From: Pomphorhynchus laevis | Lineage: Eukaryota > Acanthocephala > Palaeacanthocephala > Echinorhynchida > Pomphorhynchidae | Assembly: GCA_012934845.2 (NCBI GenBank) | Contig: WNNJ02002372.1 | Coordinates: 62,001 to 126,000 of the forward strand | Reading direction: 5' to 3' | Length of the DNA: 64,000 bases | Part shown: positions 33,765 through 46,009 of the stretch, in pieces | How positions within the stretch are numbered: position 1 is the stretch's first letter | Layout of the letters: each line of letters opens with the position of its first letter | Made by a program: the position numbers and the translations under genes | Notes under the pieces: model-generated | Database searches by the model: none | What the model was told of the DNA's origin: nothing | What the model saw: only the letters and a program-made list of their open reading frames with translations

Positions 33765-33998
33765 ATAACATGATTAACTTGTTAACTATCGTGATAAAGT
33801 ATTGAATAGCACGGTTAAATTGCTAAAATAGTAAAACAAGGAATTGGCTGCATTACCAAATTACGTAGAAATAATTCCCACGCCTGCAATTTACGAACAA
33901 GAACATTCAAAATTATAATTTTTGAATGATAAGCACGAAATCAGCCCATTTCCTTCATTTATCCCAGCTGAGACTCCCGACATTATAGCGAATTGAAA

Positions 33999-35198
33999 AT
34001 GCTCCCCTCTTCGAATGCTGCCAACTTCAAAAACATGCACAAATTTAGAACAAGACATGAACGGAAGACTAAAGAACATAACCACTCTGTAGAGCATCAA
34101 AATGCTAAAATGCGAACTAAGCAAAACCGTATTCGAAGTTCATTTCTGTCTAACGCTGGTAATAAACCTGAATCCTGTAAGGCTGTAAATTTGATTGACA
34201 AGGTTTCAACTTCTAAAACGAGAATTTCAAAACGTAGGCATCGTGACTCAAATAAATATATGAATCGACAAAAAAACACTGCAGCACTACATTCAACGTT
34301 GCTGTCTGATATAAATGACGATATTCCTCATATTTCTCAGCAACTGGGTAAATCATTTGTAGACGCTAATGCTCAATTGGTTAATGATAACTCTGATAAC
34401 ATAGTCAAGCAAAAAACTAAATTATGTTCACCATCCGTGAATTTCAATTCGGATCAAGATAGTGGTGATGCTGTTACAGCTGGTTGTAGTATTGCTCAAA
34501 ATTTTGATCAGAATTCCACGCAGAATTCATCACAAAAAAATGGTCAAGAAAAGTTTATCGTCAATTCACGTTTAACATTGCCCAGTGATAATATTAAACA
34601 TACCAGCACTTATACTAATATCATTAGCGATGAAAATTTAGTGAAGAAAGTGGTATCAAGGCATGCAGATGGTGTTACAAAAAGCAGTGTCTCCAACATA
34701 CTACTTCGCAGTGATAATAAAACGAGTGGTTGTAACAATTTAAAAGGCAAAAAGGATAAAAATGAAAGCGATATCCATCTTACCGTCTTAAATGCAGCCG
34801 TTACTAACGACGACAATTATATGAAACCAGGTGACCTTGATGAAATGAGTTCAGCTCTACCCAAATATGTCAATAAACGTGACGGCAACCAACCATTATA
34901 TGTCAATGCGAAACAGTATCATCGAATATTGAAAAGACGAGAAACACGGGCAAAGTTGGAATTAGAAGGTCGGATACCACGATGTCGAAAGAAATTTATG
35001 CATCGATCTCGCCATGTACACGCGCTTAACCGAATTCGCAGTAAAGGTGGTCGGTTTGCTCCTGGTTCAAGGAAACAACCAAACAATCGAGGCGATACTA
35101 ATAGTAAATCGATGTCTGATTATGTTTTTGGTGCGGATAGGATGACTTTAAGTTATTCTAACACCACTGTTGCGGGAAATGATCCCATCGAAACATAG
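33999..35198 (+). CDS. NFYA: NF-YA, CCAAT-binding factor subunit A
   Basis: 399 codons from ATG 33999; an in-frame TTG two codons upstream is ignored. Residues about 297-360 are the CBFB/NF-YA domain. The subunit-association helix reads QPLYVNAKQYHRILKRRETR, then a linker, then the DNA-binding part KKFMHRSRHVHALNRIRSKGGRF. NF-YA joins the histone-fold NF-YB/NF-YC dimer and reads the CCAAT box. The usual RxEGGRF end is RSKGGRF here; otherwise key residues are kept. The long N-terminus is Ser/Asn/Lys-rich instead of Gln-rich. It is single-exon. The stop at 35198 is followed by a further open frame (35183-35509). Confidence 0.92.
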   Translation: MLPSSNAANFKNMHKFRTRHERKTKEHNHSVEHQNAKMRTKQNRIRSSFLSNAGNKPESCKAVNLIDKVSTSKTRISKRRHRDSNKYMNRQKNTAALHSTLLSDINDDIPHISQQLGKSFVDANAQLVNDNSDNIVKQKTKLCSPSVNFNSDQDSGDAVTAGCSIAQNFDQNSTQNSSQKNGQEKFIVNSRLTLPSDNIKHTSTYTNIISDENLVKKVVSRHADGVTKSSVSNILLRSDNKTSGCNNLKGKKDKNESDIHLTVLNAAVTNDDNYMKPGDLDEMSSALPKYVNKRDGNQPLYVNAKQYHRILKRRETRAKLELEGRIPRCRKKFMHRSRHVHALNRIRSKGGRFAPGSRKQPNNRGDTNSKSMSDYVFGADRMTLSYSNTTVAGNDPIET

Positions 35199-35509
35199 AC
35201 TCATTGTTGCATCTTGGTGGACCGAATAGTGGTAATGTGGTTGCAATTCAGTTCCCAAATCAAATTACAAGTAACATGCACCTTTTTAAGTGTGATCCTT
35301 ATCCATCTGGTATAAATATCGCAAATGTCAGCACCGGTAGTTACAATAAAAATAACTATCGATTCTCGTATACATCAATTACTAATTCGCAGATACCTGT
35401 ACTTCAAAAAAAGATTTCTAATGATGTTAACAATAAGCAACAATGTCGACCTTCGTCTATGACCATTCATGAGAACGGACGTTCGTCGACTGATTTTGAA
35501 GATAAATAA
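35183..35509 (+). other. Open frame overlapping the NF-YA stop
   Basis: A frame shifted by two relative to NF-YA is open for 109 codons across and beyond the NF-YA stop, with no ATG near its start. It is Ser/Asn-rich, like the NF-YA N-terminus. It may be an alternative C-terminus reached by a small intron or a frameshift, or simply 3' UTR. I found no convincing 20-30-nt GT-AG intron that would join the frames. The NF-YA polyadenylation signal AATAAA is probably near 36000. Confidence 0.3.
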
Positions 35510-35514
35510 TCGCT

Positions 35515-36020
35515 AGAATTGATATTTTCCTTTACTGAACGTCTACAAGATGATGGTCTGCAATTGCAGCATGTACAAGAACAACATAAAAAATCCAAAA
35601 TTAATTGATAATATAGGCAAAGTAGATACATCAACAATAGCAGACACCAACATCCTGATAATAATTGTTCATCTACTATAAGTCAATATTCAACAGTGAT
35701 AATGTTAATGACAATGAGGTTGAACAGTAATCTTATCGATGAGGCCGCCGTTTACATTAAATAAGCACATCGTAAACGCTTTAGTTATTGAGTTTTTGTT
35801 CAGAATACATTTTTGTGATTATATGAATTTGTATTAAACCTTATTATTAATAATTACGGATTAATATTTGCGAAAATATGAGCATTCGATTTATACCTTA
35901 TAACATATAAAAATTTTACGAAAATAAATGCACACAACCTTTATACATTAGATGTTAAATATAGTCAATGATAAATGAAGTGCATGAAACGTTTTTAAAT
36001 AAATAAAGATTTTGTTAAAA
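35515..36020. other. NF-YA 3' flank
   Basis: Non-coding AT-rich stretch with AATAAATAAAG at about 35998-36008. It ends where the minus-strand Jockey-like element begins. Confidence 0.5.
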
Positions 36021-36033
36021 AATTACACAACCA

Positions 36034-39000
36034 TTAGAAATAACGGTTGTGAACCCTAGATATGGTACTTACGGCCGACCAGTTCACCGTAATGGTGAAA
36101 CCTAGATATGCTACTCGACTCTTAAATGTGGGGAGTGGTTGAGACTGTAAAATGGAGGAGAGAGCAAAGAGTATTAATCTCTTAAGCTTTTTCTTCGTGG
36201 AAGGGGCGCTATGAAAGACGACGACCTGCGATTTTTCGGAGTTTAAAATAAGATTGGAAGGAATTAGCTGGTCTTTTAATCTTGAAAAGAAATGACTGAT
36301 GCCGAGACTACATCTTTGCACCTGCGTCCAGAAAACAGGGATGTGGCATCATCAACGTATATTATGAGATGTTAATCGCGCTTAAATGTTTTAAAGAGTA
36401 CGATAGAACTTAAATGTCTTAAAGAGTACGATAGAAGCAAGATATAAGATAGGATAAAGTGGGGAACCTTTATAGTAGAACTGCTTGGTATGCATAAATA
36501 TCTCCACCCTGTTGACAATTCTCGCAGGCAACCCGATGGACCTGAGAGAAAAGATAACGAAGTAATGCAGATTCGGTCAAATACAGCATAAAAGTCAAGA
36601 AAAACAGCAACAGCAAGCTGATGACTGTTATCCTGACAAACCTGGTGCGCTTTACCAATTGCTGAATGGACCGAGCGACTTTTGACAAACCCATGAAAAC
36701 CCGGTGGGATCAAGTTACAACTACTTAAATGGTCGCAGATTTTACGCGCAAGCTCTTTTTCGAAGATGGAAATAAGGGAATTTTGAATTGAAGTGGGCCG
36801 CAGGTCTTTGGGACATTAGACCGATTTCTTTGGTAAAAATATACGTCGGCTACAGTTGATGCCGGCTACATCTGATGGTGAGGCTTAAAGAATTGTGACG
36901 GCCACTTTTCTTCTTTAATCGGTTGTCAAAAGCTGACAAACTCGAGAAGAAAATGGAGCGACTGATTTAGAGGTACCTGGAAGTGGTCACCATGAGTTAA
37001 GGATACCCGTAACAGATCAGTTCCTGCTCCTGAAGTCACCCCAGTCGAGATTGGCTGGGGAGTAAGCGTGGTTCCATAATTATGTAGGGTTGGTGACTCC
37101 TCAAAAACTCTACTAATTGTAGAGTTTTTGAGGAGTCACCTCAAAAACTCTACATTTACATACGCAGCCAATTCAACCCGATGCCCTCTTCCGTCAGCAG
37201 ACAAACTTCTCCTCCTTGAATATATTCCAAAAGGAAGCCTGAATGGGATTAAGACGAGCAATACTCGTTCTGTCTTTACTCAGTTGGAGCCTATATCTAG
37301 AAATCCAATATTTATTCGAGAGAATCTGCCTGAAAGAAGCAGATAGATTGAGAAGGTGTAGCATTTTCACTAGGACCTTGAGTTTTGTTGGGGTTGGATC
37401 GTAAATGTGACCTTTAAAGATAATAGAAAGGATCCCCTGTATTTTGCAAAGAGAGGTAGGAACTAAATTCGATCAAACTCCCATTATCTATCCTGGGGAA
37501 GAGTTGGATAGCTGCCTAAAAGAAGGCCACTCTAATAAAATCAAAGTGGAACCTCCTTGTAAGAAACGTATCTTCTGCCATTCCCCAGCATATTATGTCA
37601 TGAAAGATGGCCAGTTGTTAACGCGATGCGCGGTGCAGATGGTTTTAACAACCACATCTTATGTAGCAGAAATATGTCGTGGACAAAATTTGTTGTAGAA
37701 CAATGAAAGGTGTGTGTAGGTGGTTTATGTATAAGGTAGTCGTTCCTGGCTCTGCGGATTGCTTCATTAATCCACCGACCAGTTATGTCGTTTAACTCAC
37801 CAACTAACATGTCATAGCCGCTACCTATGATACAGTTCAGGTGGTCACGGCTTTTGTGAATCTCTCCCGGCCGGATGTAGACATTGGCTATGTTGATGCG
37901 TTTACCGTTCTTAACTAATGATATAATTAAAGAAGAAAGGGCTGGGCACGAGTAGTTTAATAAGAAGGAGAACCTTGAGGATCATTTAACTAAGTTAGAA
38001 GACCTCGAGGAGAAGAGGAGTGTTGAGAGGTTATGTACGGAGTAAAGTGGGTGATTATATGCTTTGAGATAAATCGAACAATGTCCTGGGGTAAACGGAT
38101 AGACCGCGTCTCTTAAAGGACTATAACATCTGCATCTCTACCATATAGAAGCCTAAGGGCAGAAGCACCTCCCGAATTCCACTAAAGGATATTAAGTGAA
38201 AAAGGCTCTTGACTACTTCCCATTGCATTAATGTTACCGGAGTGTGACGCCCTGCACCTAGTCGTAACCTGGGGCGGAAAGGTCGTCCTTTCCGTATACC
38301 GCTTTCAACAGTTGGAGTCCCCTACCCACGGGCAATATATTCATCTTCATTTGAGGCCGATGACGCTACTGTCCATATTAGATTTTTCTTAGCTAACTTA
38401 AGATAATCAAGGCTCTGTATTGGCCCGGTTCTCTTTTTCGATTTAGGTACTTTCTTTATGGAGGTCTTGATAGATACGGACGGAATCAATGACTCAATCA
38501 ATTTTGCCACTAAACTTTGAATCATATTCTCCAACTGAGCCATCGAGGCTTGATGTTACTGAGTCATCGAGACTTGGCTTTTGGTTTCTATTAACTTAAT
38601 AATATCATCGTATGACATTCTGTCGCTCGTCTTGGTAGAGCCACATACCTCCACAAAGCTTGTCTGTTTCTCCACCGTACCATGATATCTTTTCTGATAG
38701 CACTTAAAAGCTATGCACTTTCTTGACCAAACAGGATGATCACCTCCACAATTCGTGCAGACAGGATTCTTATCACACTTAGCTGGGTGTTCATATGTCG
38801 TACCACAAACCCAACATTTATGGGGTAGACTACACCCAGCCGCCCAATGCCCCATCGATGACAGTTGTTACAGTGCGGGTACGTTAGCGAGTCAAATTCA
38901 AAAAATTTAAATTGTAGATTGTGCCCTATATAGGGGTTGCATGCTGAATTCGCCAGCCGCAAGGCCTCAACAATTGGCCCATGGCAGAAAGCCACAGGAA

Positions 39001-39452
39001 TCGGAAAACCATTATTTCCTTAATAAATTTAACGTTAGTTAAATGGAATTCTCTCTCCAGTGCCAAAATGTCAGCCTCTGAGAGGAAGGTAGGAAAATTA
39101 TTCACTTTTAGTGTCGCTTCAATCGATTTAAATGAGACTACGACGAGATCTGTATATTTAGTTTTAAAGAATTCAATATATGTATTTGCTAGCTCCGAGG
39201 TGGTGAAAGAAATTTTTATCTCAATTTCACAGTATCCAATGGAATTAAATAAAATTCCTTTTTTTATATTGAGAAAGCTTCTGAGAAATACGTTGAATAA
39301 GTTTTGTCTCTCTCTATTGGTACCAAAAGTTTGATGCAAACCAAGTCCGTTAACTTCGGTACCGGTGGAGTTCCCTCTCCACACTGGAATCGAAAAGAGA
39401 AGAAAACACCACTTACCTCTTTCCCAGTTGTTGAATAGCTAGAAAACTGCAT
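36034..39452 (-). mobile_element. Jockey-like LINE, decayed but with all parts
   Basis: Minus orientation. ORF1 gag (39452-38322) has the knuckles YPHCNNCHRWG and CTNCGGDHPVWSRKC and a basic FKCYQKRYHG segment. The endonuclease remnant covers about 38250-37440 (a RWINEAIRRARNDYLIHKPP segment at 37770-37700). The linker QLSKDRTSIARLNPIQ lies near 37290-37230. The RT (36713-36034) includes GFHGFVKSRSVHSAIG, VFLDF-AVFDRI (motif A) and, after the lost palm middle, SEKSQVVVFHSAPSTKKKLKRL and YLGFTI. Many stops and frame changes interrupt it. It is the only copy in the window that shows the complete order of this family. Confidence 0.75.
37092..37140. repeat. Perfect 22-bp hairpin inside the Jockey-like LINE
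   Basis: GGTGACTCCTCAAAAACTCTAC, five bases, then the exact reverse complement. A third partial copy of the arm (TCAAAAACTCTAC) follows at 37140-37152, after which the normal minus-strand LINE sequence resumes. It looks like a local fold-back duplication within the element. Confidence 0.9.
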
Positions 39453-39539
39453 ATTTGTTTATTCGTTTGATCCTCCGATCGAAAAAAATTATACTTACCA
39501 TTTTTGATCGAAACTTTTTACATATTGTATAATATAATT

Positions 39540-41325
39540 TAAATAATTATATTTTTATAGGTAGAAACGCAGATGTTATAGTCCTTCAGAAGACGCGGTC
39601 TATCCGTCTCCCCCGGGACATTACTCAATTTATCCCTAAGCATATTTGTTCCCAATATATTCCGTACATAACCCCACCTCACTCCGCTTCATCTCAAGGA
39701 CTCTTGACCTTAGTTAAGTGCTAATTAAGGTCCTCCCTCTTGCTAAACTACTCTTGTCCATCCCTGTCTTGTTTGGTAGTTTCACTCGTTAAGAACGGTA
39801 AACGCTCAGTCTAGCCAATGTCTACATCCGTCCAGGGGAGATTCACAAGAATCGTGCCCTCCTGGATGGTATTATTGATAGCGGCTATGACATGATACTA
39901 GGTGACTTCAACTACAGAACCTGTCGTTGGATTAATGCAGCACTCCGCAGAGCCAGGAACAGTTATCTTATTCACAAACCTCCCTCCCTACCTTTCATTG
40001 CACATCAACGAACTCACTCCTCGACTTATTACTGCTCTATGAGTGGTGGCTGTTAAAACCCTTCTATACGAAGCAGTCGCGACAACATCTGCCCACTTCC
40101 CATGATCTAATTCAATGGCGAATAGAAGAGGATACGCTGCTTCGTAGAAGATTCCACTTAGACCCGATCAGTGGCTTTCTTCCAGGCAGCTATCCTACGC
40201 TTCCTCCGAATTGGTAATGAGAGTTTAACCGAATTTAATTCCTACCTCTCTTCGCAAGCTACCGCGCTTCTTTCGACAACCTATAAAGGTCGCATTTTCA
40301 GTCCCACTCCGACAAAACTTAAGGTCCTAGCTAAACTATTGAACCTCCCTAATCTCTCTTCTTCCGCCAGACAGACCCTCTCGAATGAATACTGGCGCAC
40401 CAGATATTTGTTCCAGCTGAGTAGGGATAGAGCGAGCATTGCTCGTCTCAACCCTTCTCTGTCTTCCATTTGGAAGATATTCAATAAGGAGAAGTTTGTT
40501 TGTTGGAGGGATAAGGCTGCGATTGGATCGGTAGTATAGGCCTTGACAAAGTTCTGGAGGAGTCACTAACCCTACACAATTGGGGAGCCACACCATTACC
40601 GCAACCAATCCCGCCTTGGGTAGACTTCAGGAGTAGAGACTTATCTGTACCAGATATTCTCAATGTATGGGGGCCTCTTCCGGGCACCTCCGAAACCGTC
40701 GCTCCTCTTGATGACACCACAGCCCTGTTCTCTGGACGCTAGTGTAAGGACGTAGTCTCTGCCATCAGCCGATTCTTTTTAAGATTAAAAGACCAGTTAC
40801 CCAGGTCCAATCTTGTTTTGAATTCCGCCAAATCGCAGGTGGTTGTCTTCCATGGCTCCCCTGCGACAAAGCAAAAGCTTAAGAGATTAGCACTCTCTGC
40901 ACTCTCCTCCATATTTGCCTCTGAACCACTCTCTACCTTCACAAGTCGAGGAAAATACCTGGGGTTCACCGTTTCGGTGAACTATTCGGCGAAAGCTGAC
41001 CTGGATAGACTCAAACGTATCCTGAAGAGAGCTAGGTGGGCTCTGAAACGGGCCCAGCATCTGTCGTTGAAAGGGAAAACTCAGGTGCGCCTTTGGGACA
41101 CTTGGGCTATCTCGGGATTAGTCTTCTTTTTAAGAGGACGTCCCCCAGAGCAAAGGCTAAGGTTTCTTAAGCTCATCGTCTCGCGTTTACCCAGCATAAT
41201 CCGTACCGACTGGACTCTTCGGGGGGAGGTGAGAGACCCCGGGTGGTTCAGTCGGAAGGCGGCGTGTTGGCTAGTTGGGGGGGGCTCAGATCCCTCTGGA
41301 TTTGAGGCTGTGATATCGGTATGAA
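39540..41325 (+). mobile_element. Jockey-like LINE with RT core deleted
   Basis: Plus orientation, from the endonuclease (about 39563, with a GDFNYR box near 39903) through the linker (40171-40539, QLSRDRASIARLNPS) to the C-terminal part (40818-41324, NSAKSQVVVFHGSPATKQKLK, YLGFTVSVN). The RT fingers and palm are missing. Near 40710 the linker region PLPGTSETVAP runs directly into DDTTALFSGR, the segment around motif C. The C-terminal frame of 168 codons is still open. ORF1 is absent. It starts about 110 bp from the 5' end of the minus-strand copy at 36.0-39.45 kb. Confidence 0.75.
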
Positions 41326-41334
41326 GACTAGATT

Positions 41335-41800
41335 AAAGTAGAAAAAAAGTCTCGTTTTTGACTGATTTTATTTAATCACCCTATTTATCACTGTATTTAT
41401 CACTTTTTTGTGTATTAGTAAGAAAATTTTATTATATTATTATAATATTACAATTATAATATAATTGTAAAGTATTACAATTTAAAGCATTTTGTTAAGT
41501 CTATTATTAAAACACCAGTCGATACAAAGAAAATGTTAGCGTCGGAACTATCAAAAGAAATGCGAATTCTAGCAAGATCTTCATCAAAACTAAGTTTCCA
41601 GCAGAAAGCAGATTAGTGGGTTTACCAATCCAAATTCTTCACCCTACAAAGACGAGCTTCCTCTTAGCAAGAAGCTTAGAAGCCTTAAAATCATAAAAGT
41701 AACGTCTCCAATAGCTAGAGACCAATTGTTAACACTTTTCTAAGAAACTTTGTTTCCAATTATAGTAACATAATCAAACTTAAACTGTGTTATAGCATTC
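41335..41800. other. No gene recognised
   Basis: AT-rich spacer between two Jockey-like copies. Confidence 0.5.
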
Positions 41801-42690
41801 CCCGGTACGTACAGACTTTCGTTCGTCAGCCCGTATTTTGTCAAACGAATTCTTGAAATATTTTGGGAAAAATCTGACAAATACGGGATTAGTGTTTTTT
41901 CAAGCCTGTTAAAGCATCAGTTAAAATAAATAACTTACAAACTGACTTTTCGCCTAAAGAATTATCTATTTTTGAAAATACTTACAAATTCAAAAAGATC
42001 AGGTTCATCATGGGAAAAAAGAGGCTACTTCACTCTGTGGCCTTCGCAAATACTTCGATCGGCAACGCTAAATATATGCCACTATCCCCACTGGGGATTC
42101 AACTGTACCCCACATATGCGGGATATGTGAGGTCCGATAAAAATGACCATAACTCAGAAAAATGCAGCAAATATCTAGTATGTGGTACTGCCCTCACATG
42201 CAAGGATGAAAAGAGCGATCCCTCTGCTGGAAATAGATGTAAGAGGAGGAATCTTCTCACCTCTGGTTCAAACTAAGGGGTTGCTAGACATCCATATGAC
42301 ACTAATTGCAATGAGTAGTCCCGAATCGTTTTCACTGAACATCCTTCAGTGAAATTAGGCAGGTGCTTCTGCTCTTAGCCTTTTATCTGGTCTCGATGCA
42401 GATGTAATAGTCCTTCAGGAGACTAGATTTATCAGGTCATCTCAGAACATTATCCGATTTTACCAAAGCACATAATCGCCCACCCGTACATAACCTCACC
42501 TTACTCCTCTTCATCTCAGGGTATTCTAACAATTGTTAAGAACCATTTAAGATCTTCCCTCTTACTGAACTACTCCTGTCCAGCTCTGTCTTCTTCAGTG
42601 ATAACACTATGGAAGAACGGTAAACGTTTCAGCGTGGCTAATATCTATATTCAGCCGGGATAAATTCACAAGAACTGTGACCTCTTGGGT
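41800..42690 (+). mobile_element. Jockey-like LINE, 5' part, interrupted copy
   Basis: Plus orientation. A decayed ORF1 (42010-42276, cysteine-rich, YAGYVRSDKND...CSKYLVCGTALTC) aligns loosely with the gag region of the other copies. The endonuclease start runs from about 42390 (FRRLDLS-like text and SSSQGILTIVKNHLRSSLLLNY at 42517-42580) to about 42660. The element continues at 43880 after an inserted CR1-type LINE. Confidence 0.55.
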
Positions 42691-42769
42691 CCATTGCACA
42701 AGAACAAATTATTAACTCGACATGCTACTGTTACATGTGAAGTGAATGCTAAAGACCTTATTATTATGT

Positions 42770-43875
42770 AGACAATGTTACGAGCATAGCTCAGAGTTGC
42801 TGACAAATTGATAGTCAAAATAAAATAAAAAGAGAAAAACAAATCAGTCAACAATTTAAAATAATCTGTCGTTTAAAGAGCTTACGAGTCGCCGCATTTA
42901 CAATATCATCGCTTAATCGATTTCATGAATTTATTATTCATTGTCCAAATTGAATCGTCCTAGAATGTACTATTCGTCGGCGACTAAGATAAAACGAGTG
43001 ACCTCGCAAAGCTCGAGTTGATCGAATGTTGAAGAGCTCACGCAACACATGGTGTTCATTGTGAAATACCTCCCATACAAGACACAGATCCTGCGAGTCA
43101 CGTATATCACATAACGACTGCATATTTAAAGACCGAAGACGGTCCTCTTAAGAAAATTCTCTCAAAGAATGTACTAACTTTGTTGCCCTACGTAGCGCCT
43201 TCTCAAGTTGGGTAATCTCATCTCTGGTTCGAGGGTATAAACATTGAGAAGCATATAACAAATGGCTTAGTACAAAAGCGTTTGCAAGAACTCTAAAAGA
43301 ACGTGGACTCACATAGCTAAATGATGGCGAAAGAAACCAACCATACGCATGGCCTTTGAACAAATGTACTCAGTGTTTTGACGAGTTGAAAAATCATCCG
43401 TTATCCATACGCCAAGATCTTTATAGCTCGAAACCAATTTAATCACTCGATCCCCGAGATGATATATCGGCACTGGAACAATATTACGTGATCGAATGTG
43501 TATGCAATTGCACTTCGAGGCATTAACAGACAGACCATTAGAACGTGCCCACTTAAGAACCGTGTCAATATCTGATTGAAGAATGTTACGATCATAATCC
43601 GACTTGATGGCTCTTCAAATTTTTAAATCGTCTGCAAATAATAATGAATGTGAACTTATTACACTGGGGAGATCGTTGATGAAAATACAAAACAGCAGAG
43701 GACCCAATACAGACCCTTGCGGGACACCGGCATAAACTGGATAATGCTCGGAAAGGGTACCGTGAATGGCGACCTGGTATGTGCGAACAGAAAGAAAGTT
43801 GAATATCCAACGAATGATAATTGGATTGATGTTTGATGCACTCATCTTCATAATCAACTTATCATGGGGACAGGA
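42770..43875 (-). mobile_element. CR1-type LINE inserted in the Jockey-like copy
   Basis: Minus-strand RT fragment. The palm is at 43857-43615 ([29 protein letters not shown]). The thumb and C-terminal domain are at 43363-42938 (LLYASQCLYPRTRDEIT, LRRATKLVHSL, RDSQDLCLVWEVFHN, LRGHSFYLSRRR). It has a few frame changes. The 3' UTR continues to about 42770. The fingers and endonuclease are lost. Confidence 0.8.
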
Positions 43876-43879
43876 TATG

Positions 43880-45830
43880 TATTAAACAGTCGTGAAACAA
43901 TTGTCCACCTCGCACGACCCACTCATTTAGCGGTTAGAGGAAAATACATCGATAAGGAGGAGGTTCCATTTTGATCCAATCAGAGTGGCTTTCTTCCAGG
44001 CAGCTATCCGACTCTTCCGTTGTAGAAATGCGAGTCTGATCCGATTTAATTCCTACCTATCATCGCAAGCTATCGCGATCCTTTCCACTAGCATAAAGGT
44101 CATATTTTCAATTCCACTCTGGCAAAACTCAATATCCTAGCCAAAATACCACACCTTCCTAATCTCACTGTTTCCCTCAGACCGGCTCTCTCGAAAGAAT
44201 ACTGGAGCTCTAGATATAGACTCCAACTGAGTAGGGACAGGGTAAGCATTGCTCGCCTTTACCCCTCTCAGTATTTCCTCTGGAAAATATTCAAGGAGAA
44301 GTTTGCCATCGTGAAGGAGAGAACATAGGGTTGTATTGGAAACATAGGCCTTGATAATGTTTTGAAGGAATCACTATCCCTACACAATTATGGAGCCACT
44401 ATCTCCCCAACCTATCCTTACCTGGGTCGGTTTCAAGAGTAGGAACCTTTCCGTTACGGGTATCATGAACTCATGGGGGCCACTCCCAGGTAACTCCAAA
44501 ACCCATTTGTAACCCTCCAATCGTGTATGTTAGCTTCTGACTGACAGTCAGAGAAAGGAGGTTATTAATACGGTGCTATTAGCTACCTCTTCTGATATCG
44601 CCGGCATTAATATGATCAGGCTTTTATTTTTATCAAAAAAGAAACGGGTTACATGTCCTAAAGACCTACGGTCCATTTCAATTCAAAACATTTTTATCTT
44701 CACACTCTTCTGATATGGCTGATATTTATATGTTCATGCGTTTATTTTCATGAAAAAAGAAACCGGTTACATATCCTAAAAACCTGCTGCTCATTTCGAT
44801 TCAAAACTCACTTATCTTTATCTAAGAAAAAGCGCTTGCGTGTAAAATAAGCTATCACTTAATAAGGCTAAATTTAATCTCACCAAGTTTTCATGGGTTT
44901 GTCAAAGACCGCTCGGTCCATTCAGTAATAAGGAAAGGGCATTAGTTTTGTCAAGATAACAGTCATCAGCTAGCTGTGGCTGTTTTCCTTGATTTTCCTT
45001 CCGCATTCGACCGCATCTCCATCCACTTTGTTATCTCTTTTCTCAGTTCCTTCAGGTTGTCTGCGAGTATTGTTAACAATGTGGAGATATTGATGTACAT
45101 TAAGCGATTTTTTATGAAGACGACCAAGATGCGAGTCAGTTCAACCTAATTACAGGTGTGCCTTAAAGATCCCCATTTTTTCCAATCTTATACTTTGCTG
45201 CTACGATTGTCCTTTTTAAACTTTTTCTAGTGAACAGCATCTAGTAGTTACGCTGATGATATTACAACCCTGTTCTCTAGATACATGTGCAAAGATGTAG
45301 TCTCTAAAATCAGCCAATTCTTTAGAAGATTAAAAGACCAGTTACCCCCTTCAAATCTTCTTATCAATATTTTCTGCAACAAAGAAAAAATTAGAAAGAC
45401 GAGCACTCTCAGCTCTCTCCTTCATACAGTACAATCAACCACTCTCATTCTTCGCACATCGAATAAGATACCTGGGGTTCAACATCACGGTTAGATGAAC
45501 AGCCGGATCAGATTTGAATAGATTCAAGAGTGCCATGAAGAGAGCTAGATGAGCCCAACGTCTGTCAATAAGGCGAAGTTATCGGGTACGCCTCGTGTTC
45601 CTGGGAAATCTCGGGATTCGTCTTCTTTTATACAGGCGTCCATAGAGTGAAGACTAAGATTTCTGAAGCTCTTCACGTCGATACTACCGATCATCGTCCG
45701 CCTCGACTGAATCCTCAGGTGTGTGAGAGACCTTGATTGGTTTAGTTGGAAGGCGGCGGGTTGGTGTATGATGGTGGGCTCAAATCTCATAAATATGCTG
45801 TATTCCTGAATATTACCGCTGCCGTAAAAG
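43880..45830 (+). mobile_element. Jockey-like LINE, 3' part, interrupted copy
   Basis: Continuation of the copy begun at 41.8 kb. It has the linker with a LQLSRDRVSIARLYPSQ box (about 44220-44275), a decayed fingers region, HGFVKDRSVHS-like text at 44890-44950, FRLHF/FDRI text near 45000, DDITTLFSRYMCKDVVSKIS (about 45257-45320, motif C), YLGFNITV (45467-45490) and a C-terminus to about 45790. Stops and frame changes are frequent. A direct repeat of TTTATTTTCATGAAAAAAGA-like text occurs near 44620 and 44740. Confidence 0.65.
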
Positions 45831-46009
45831 AAGATAAAGTACCGTTATATCTGTTTTTGATGTACTGTTGATTTTTTGCTGTTTCGATTTAGCCTGCATG
45901 CTATTTTATAATAAATAACGGAAATCTAACTCGTCTCGCATATTATTATAAATGGATAACAAATTCATCGAAAGGATCTTACAGTTGCATCACAAATTCA
46001 AATGAACTT

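Noticed and set aside
33993-33998. TTG start for NF-YA, and likewise TTG 17389 for the GRAM gene
   Set aside because: In-frame ATGs lie at 33999 and 17398; non-ATG starts are unlikely in a nuclear animal gene.
35152-35198. 47-nt GT-AG intron joining NF-YA to the downstream frame
   Set aside because: The length would fit the frame shift, but there is no pyrimidine tract before the AG, and it is not like the 25-nt VPS54 intron.
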